From Gammaproteobacteria bacterium (GTDB lineage: Bacteria; Pseudomonadota; Gammaproteobacteria; SZUA-152), in NCBI GenBank assembly GCA_021647505.1, contig JAKIUN010000018.1:1-56979 (forward strand): 56,979 nt of DNA. Direction: 5' to 3'. Positions within the stretch are counted from its first letter, which is position 1; every line of letters starts with the position of its first letter. The position numbers and the translations under genes are program-made. Under the pieces are notes generated by a model. The model did no database searches, was not told where the DNA came from, and saw only the letters and a program-made list of their open reading frames with translations. Positions 54,236 through 56,979 of the stretch are shown here, in pieces.

Positions 54236-55384
54236 ATGGCCCAGAGAGTGATGGTTAAAATACTGGTTGCGGCTTGCGCCCTGTCGGCGCCGGCAGCACT
54301 GCTGGCGGCGATTCCGCTCACAGACACCGTTGGTGTGATCGGCGATGCACGCACTGGCTTTTATAGTCTGCACCGTGATGACCGCGACGGCAGCGACTCG
54401 GTCAAGAACGAGTGGCGTCTGCGTCTGCGTGTCGGTTTGCAGGCGGAGATCAGCGATGCACTCAGCGCCCGGGCGCGTTTTGCCGGTCGCTATACCACCC
54501 ATGAGAGCAGCGGCGGTCCTGAGTTTGATTTCTATCAAGGCTTCAAGTCTGGTAAGGATGGCCTGAAAATGGGCCAGTCCACCCTGGATGAGCTTTGGCT
54601 GAATTATGCCGCCGAGCGCTGGAGCCTGCGTGCCGGGCGTATGCAGACCAAGTTTGAGCTGACCGGTGTGGCCAAGAAATCGCTGGATCGCAACGACAGT
54701 CCCAATACCGACATCGCCTGGACCGATGGTCTGTATTTTAAGTACAAAGGCAGCAATGGTTGGAACGGCCACGCCATTGTGCAATACAACTATGAAGAAG
54801 GCGCGACGCAGGTGCGTCGTGGGTCGCTGGACTTCAGCGATGACGACAGCCGCATCAGCTATTTCGCCGCGCTGGAAAAGCGGGACAAAAAGGCCACTAT
54901 CGTGCAGCAGGGGGTGGATGTTACCTGGTTGCCCGCCGCCCTGCCTGTCAGTGGTGGAAATCCGGATGATTACGTGGCCTTCGTCGGCCGTATGGCCGCA
55001 CAGTGGCCCATGGGGGCGGGCGGGATGAAATTCCTGCTGGGTGGAGAGCTGGGCTTTGCGCCGACGACACCGGCCAATAGTGCGGCCAAACTGGCCGGCA
55101 GCGGTGATACCGGCGGCATGGCGGGACAGGTGACCTTCAATTTCATTGATATTGTGCCGAAACACAGCGTTGGCGTGGTGCTGGCGCGGGCGGATGCCGG
55201 TTGGTTATTGTCGCCGGACTTCAAGAGTAACCAGTACCTGGCCGAGACCCGTTACCGCTGGAACCTCGCCAAGAAACAGCGCCTCGAAGTCCGCGTGCGT
55301 TACCGTACCGATATCGAACAGGAGATTGGCTTGCAAAAACGCAAAGACAAGGATCTGTATGCGCGTTATACCGTGAAATTCTGA
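54236..55384 (+). CDS. Outer-membrane beta-barrel protein, probably iron-regulated
   Basis: A 382-residue protein with a signal peptide of about 24 residues (ALLAA-IPL) and a strand-rich mature part ending YTVKF. An N-terminal block (EWRLRLRVGLQAEISDALSARARFAGRY) and WSLRAGRMQTKFELTGVAKK resemble putative porins of the Porin_4/DUF1302-like type. It has no TonB box or plug domain, so it is not a classical siderophore receptor. A Fur-like box lies 37 bp upstream and AGGAAAT before the ATG. The neighbouring barrel gene upstream has the same design. A strong terminator follows. Confidence 0.75.
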   Translation: MAQRVMVKILVAACALSAPAALLAAIPLTDTVGVIGDARTGFYSLHRDDRDGSDSVKNEWRLRLRVGLQAEISDALSARARFAGRYTTHESSGGPEFDFYQGFKSGKDGLKMGQSTLDELWLNYAAERWSLRAGRMQTKFELTGVAKKSLDRNDSPNTDIAWTDGLYFKYKGSNGWNGHAIVQYNYEEGATQVRRGSLDFSDDDSRISYFAALEKRDKKATIVQQGVDVTWLPAALPVSGGNPDDYVAFVGRMAAQWPMGAGGMKFLLGGELGFAPTTPANSAAKLAGSGDTGGMAGQVTFNFIDIVPKHSVGVVLARADAGWLLSPDFKSNQYLAETRYRWNLAKKQRLEVRVRYRTDIEQEIGLQKRKDKDLYARYTVKF

Positions 55385-55408
55385 ACTGAGCCCCGGCCTT
55401 TGGTCTGA

Positions 55409-55449
55409 CCGGCAATTCCCGCACCTCCCCGGGGATTGCCGGTTTTTTT
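55409..55449 (+). terminator. Intrinsic terminator of the Fur-box outer-membrane gene
   Basis: The stem CCGGCAATTCCC (55409-55420) pairs with 55431-55442 at 11 of 12 positions around a 10-nt loop, and seven T residues follow directly. Confidence 0.92.
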
Positions 55450-55465
55450 GCGTCTTTATCAACAA

Positions 55466-55544
55466 GTAGCCTGGGTTGAGTCCGCGAAACCCGGGATATC
55501 TCCTTTCCGTGTTCCCCGGGTTTCGCAGGCTCAACCCAGGCTAC
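55466..55544. repeat. 30-bp inverted repeat between convergent terminators
   Basis: The arms 55466-55495 and 55515-55544 are complementary at 28 of 30 positions with a 19-nt loop. The arm begins GTAGCCTGGGTTGAG and contains CGAAACCCGGG, a sequence type often seen as interspersed repeats in environmental proteobacteria. It is unrelated to the REP families A and B. Confidence 0.8.
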
Positions 55545-55558
55545 GCGCTGAGGGCAAT

Positions 55559-55588
55559 AAAAAAGCCGGTGTGGTTGCCCACGCCGGC
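55559..55588 (-). terminator. Intrinsic terminator of the leftward porin gene
   Basis: On the minus strand the stem GCCGGCGTGG (55588-55579) pairs with 55574-55565 (one wobble, 4-nt loop) and is followed by six T residues. It lies 60 bp after the porin stop. The gap 55385-55647 is thus filled by two opposing terminators and a repeat. Confidence 0.85.
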
Positions 55589-55647
55589 CTTTCTTACTAC
55601 TTCACACGCTACCGGGGCAGCATGTTGACGGTGCGTCTAAGTCAGAC

Positions 55648-56670
55648 TTAGAAGCCCACCTGGAACTGGGCCAGGAAGATGTCGTCGGTGTAGCCTGCGG
55701 CAACGCCACTGTAGACATCGGCACCATCGGTATCACCGCTGGCCAGCACGTAGTTCAGCTGAATGCGTGCATTGTTCTTCTCGGCCAGATAGATGTTGGC
55801 GCCGATGTAGGTATTGCCCAGGCTGAAGTCGTTGCCGTTGGCATAATCCTGGGTGGCGTTGTAATGACGCACCACACCTTCAAAGGTGTCGTTGAAGGCA
55901 TAACCGCCGTGCAGGTACCAGACGCTTTCGTCATCACCATCAGCACCCCGAACATTGCTACCGAGAATGTATTCGGCCTTGAAGGTCATGGCGTTTATCT
56001 TGTAGGAAGCAGCCACGTCGAACACGGTGTAGTCTTCGGCAGCAGAACCGGAATCCTGGGTGCTGGTGCCATAGGAGGCCTCAATGTGCAGGGAATCGCC
56101 CATGTCGTACATCACGCGACCGGCGTAGGCCATGGCATCACCGGCGCCACCGAAGTCGACGGCACTGGAGCGCTGGGTAGGATTAAATACGCCAACGTCA
56201 TAACCAAAGCCACCAAGATTGCGACCGCTGACCATCAGGCCGGCAGCACGTTCCAGCACCAGCTTCTTCTCCATGCCGCGCTTGGTGATGTCCAGGCTCT
56301 TACCGGAGGTGTTGAAGTCCATGCCCACAGGGGTCTTGAAGACACCGGCCATGACGTTGGCGGCATCATTGAACTTGTAGCCGACCACGGCGTCCTTGAT
56401 GATCTCGTCCACGCCGATGTTGGTGGTGTCGTCAGTCTTGTTAAAGTCAGCCTGCAGCTTGCCCCAGGCGTTGCCCTGCTTGATCTTGTAGCCAATACGG
56501 ATGCGGTCGGCACCGAAACGCAGGCCATCGTTGTCGTCGTTGCCTTCAGCCCCTTTACCGACGGCAGCAGTGATCTGGGAAAAACCGAAGAACTTGGCTT
56601 CGGCGGCGCTCACGGTCATCGGTACGGCAACGGCCGCGACGATGGCCAGGGTGATCAGACTCTGTTTCAT
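55648..56670 (-). CDS. Outer-membrane porin (OprP/Porin_4-like)
   Basis: A 340-residue porin: a 22-residue signal peptide (VSAAEA), then strands typical of general or phosphate-selective porins (LRFGADRIRIGYKI, AWGKLQADFN, VGYKFNDAANVMAGVFKTPVGMDF, GRNLGGFGYDVGVFNP) and a terminal Phe (FQVGF). Acidic loops rich in Asp and Gly (GNDDNDG, GADGDDE) are seen. The GVFKTPVGMDF..SGKSLDITKR segment resembles OprO/OprP-type proteins, but the specificity is not clear. GGAG lies 7 bases before the ATG. It faces the two barrel genes and has its own terminator. Confidence 0.8.
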   Translation of the reverse strand: MKQSLITLAIVAAVAVPMTVSAAEAKFFGFSQITAAVGKGAEGNDDNDGLRFGADRIRIGYKIKQGNAWGKLQADFNKTDDTTNIGVDEIIKDAVVGYKFNDAANVMAGVFKTPVGMDFNTSGKSLDITKRGMEKKLVLERAAGLMVSGRNLGGFGYDVGVFNPTQRSSAVDFGGAGDAMAYAGRVMYDMGDSLHIEASYGTSTQDSGSAAEDYTVFDVAASYKINAMTFKAEYILGSNVRGADGDDESVWYLHGGYAFNDTFEGVVRHYNATQDYANGNDFSLGNTYIGANIYLAEKNNARIQLNYVLASGDTDGADVYSGVAAGYTDDIFLAQFQVGF

Positions 56671-56979
56671 GGGAGAACTCTCCAGGTGTTGTTAACAAAA
56701 GTGTGGTAAAAATCCTGCATTTCAAATGCCTCGAGCGTATTTATAGCAGTATTTGGTGAAAATGCAACAATCTTTTATAAGTAATCACGGGGGCTGGTGC
56801 TTTTCGTTGTTTATTTGCAACAATAGTCCCGTGACATGACACCAGGCGGAAAACCTTTATTTTTTAGGGGGATTGGGCGCGTAGGGATGCTGCTGTTGCA
56901 GGTGGTGGTAACATATATAAGAGGGAGCGAGCCGCATCGTTTGTGTGTTACCTCGACTGGATTATGGCTTGGTTTGGCT
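56671..56979. other. Upstream region of the porin gene, to the window end
   Basis: 309 bp. AT-rich segments at 56740-56785 (TTTATAGCAG, CTTTTATAAG) are likely promoter material of the leftward porin gene. No regulator site was identified with confidence. An ATG at 56964 begins MAWFG and runs off the window; it has no clear ribosome site and is not called. Confidence 0.4.

Noticed and set aside
56964-56979. Possible gene start ATGGCTTGGTTTGGCT at the window end
   Set aside because: Only five codons are visible and no ribosome site is clear.
1-56979. CRISPR arrays, tRNA and rRNA genes
   Set aside because: I looked through the gaps for regularly spaced repeats and for T-loop-like GGTTCRANTCC words and found none. 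A dedicated search with tRNAscan-SE and a repeat finder would settle it.

Overview
The window looks like a chromosomal segment of a GC-rich, respiratory gammaproteobacterium, probably from a Chromatiales- or Thiotrichales-like lineage. The evidence is the set of housekeeping genes and their linkages: pyrC-rnt, aceE-aceF-lpd with argG next to it, nth with a DUF1841 gene, priA-argS-SPOR gene, trmO and rep. Most of these proteins match gammaproteobacterial family lengths and motifs. The many c-type cytochromes and small REP-like palindromes fit an environmental, metabolically flexible bacterium. Species identity cannot be read from the sequence.

Layout. 1-405: the outer end of an ISL3-type insertion sequence and the remains of a REP-associated (Y1) transposase. 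508-7301: a single-direction respiratory cluster behind a perfect FNR-type box. It holds a diheme and a monoheme cytochrome c, three very short one-helix membrane proteins, a large CydA-like integral membrane oxidase subunit with no CydB, and three more c-type cytochromes, one fused to an ethylbenzene-dehydrogenase-type heme-b domain. Together they carry eight CxxCH sites. 7353-12230: a small membrane protein, a lone acetolactate-synthase-like ThDP enzyme, RNase T and dihydroorotase. 12231-15060: an 11-heme secreted cytochrome followed by a tiny monoheme cytochrome. 15442-23695: rsmE, the pyruvate dehydrogenase operon (E3 carries its own lipoyl domain) and argG. 23874-30365: a PAS-GGDEF-EAL protein, DUF1841, endonuclease III, a DnaA-box cluster in an 844-bp non-coding stretch, and a large Ig-like lipoprotein. 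30504-36276: priA, a ParDE toxin-antitoxin pair plus a decayed second antitoxin, argS and a SPOR-domain protein. 36416-36703: a 288-bp non-coding element with 32-bp terminal inverted repeats and two inner hairpin arms. 36754-48745: a 1620-residue protein with two cyclic-nucleotide-binding domains, a rhodanese-like domain, a giant coiled coil and a membrane anchor; then an orphan receiver, TrmO, a PAS histidine kinase and a DUF349 protein. 49117-50319: an arsR-arsM pair. 50475-56670: Rep helicase and three beta-barrel outer-membrane proteins, one behind a Fur-like box.

How the genes work together. The first cluster reads as one respiratory module: soluble and membrane-tethered cytochromes c probably feed electrons to the CydA-like core, and low oxygen probably switches it on through FNR. 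It resembles the bd-like oxidases reported from Nitrospira rather than a classical CydAB quinol oxidase. The 11-heme cytochrome could be a second electron outlet at the cell surface. The best candidates for undescribed biology are the CydA-like/eight-heme cluster with its three mini-proteins, the giant cNMP/rhodanese/coiled-coil protein, and the structured 288-bp element just upstream of it.
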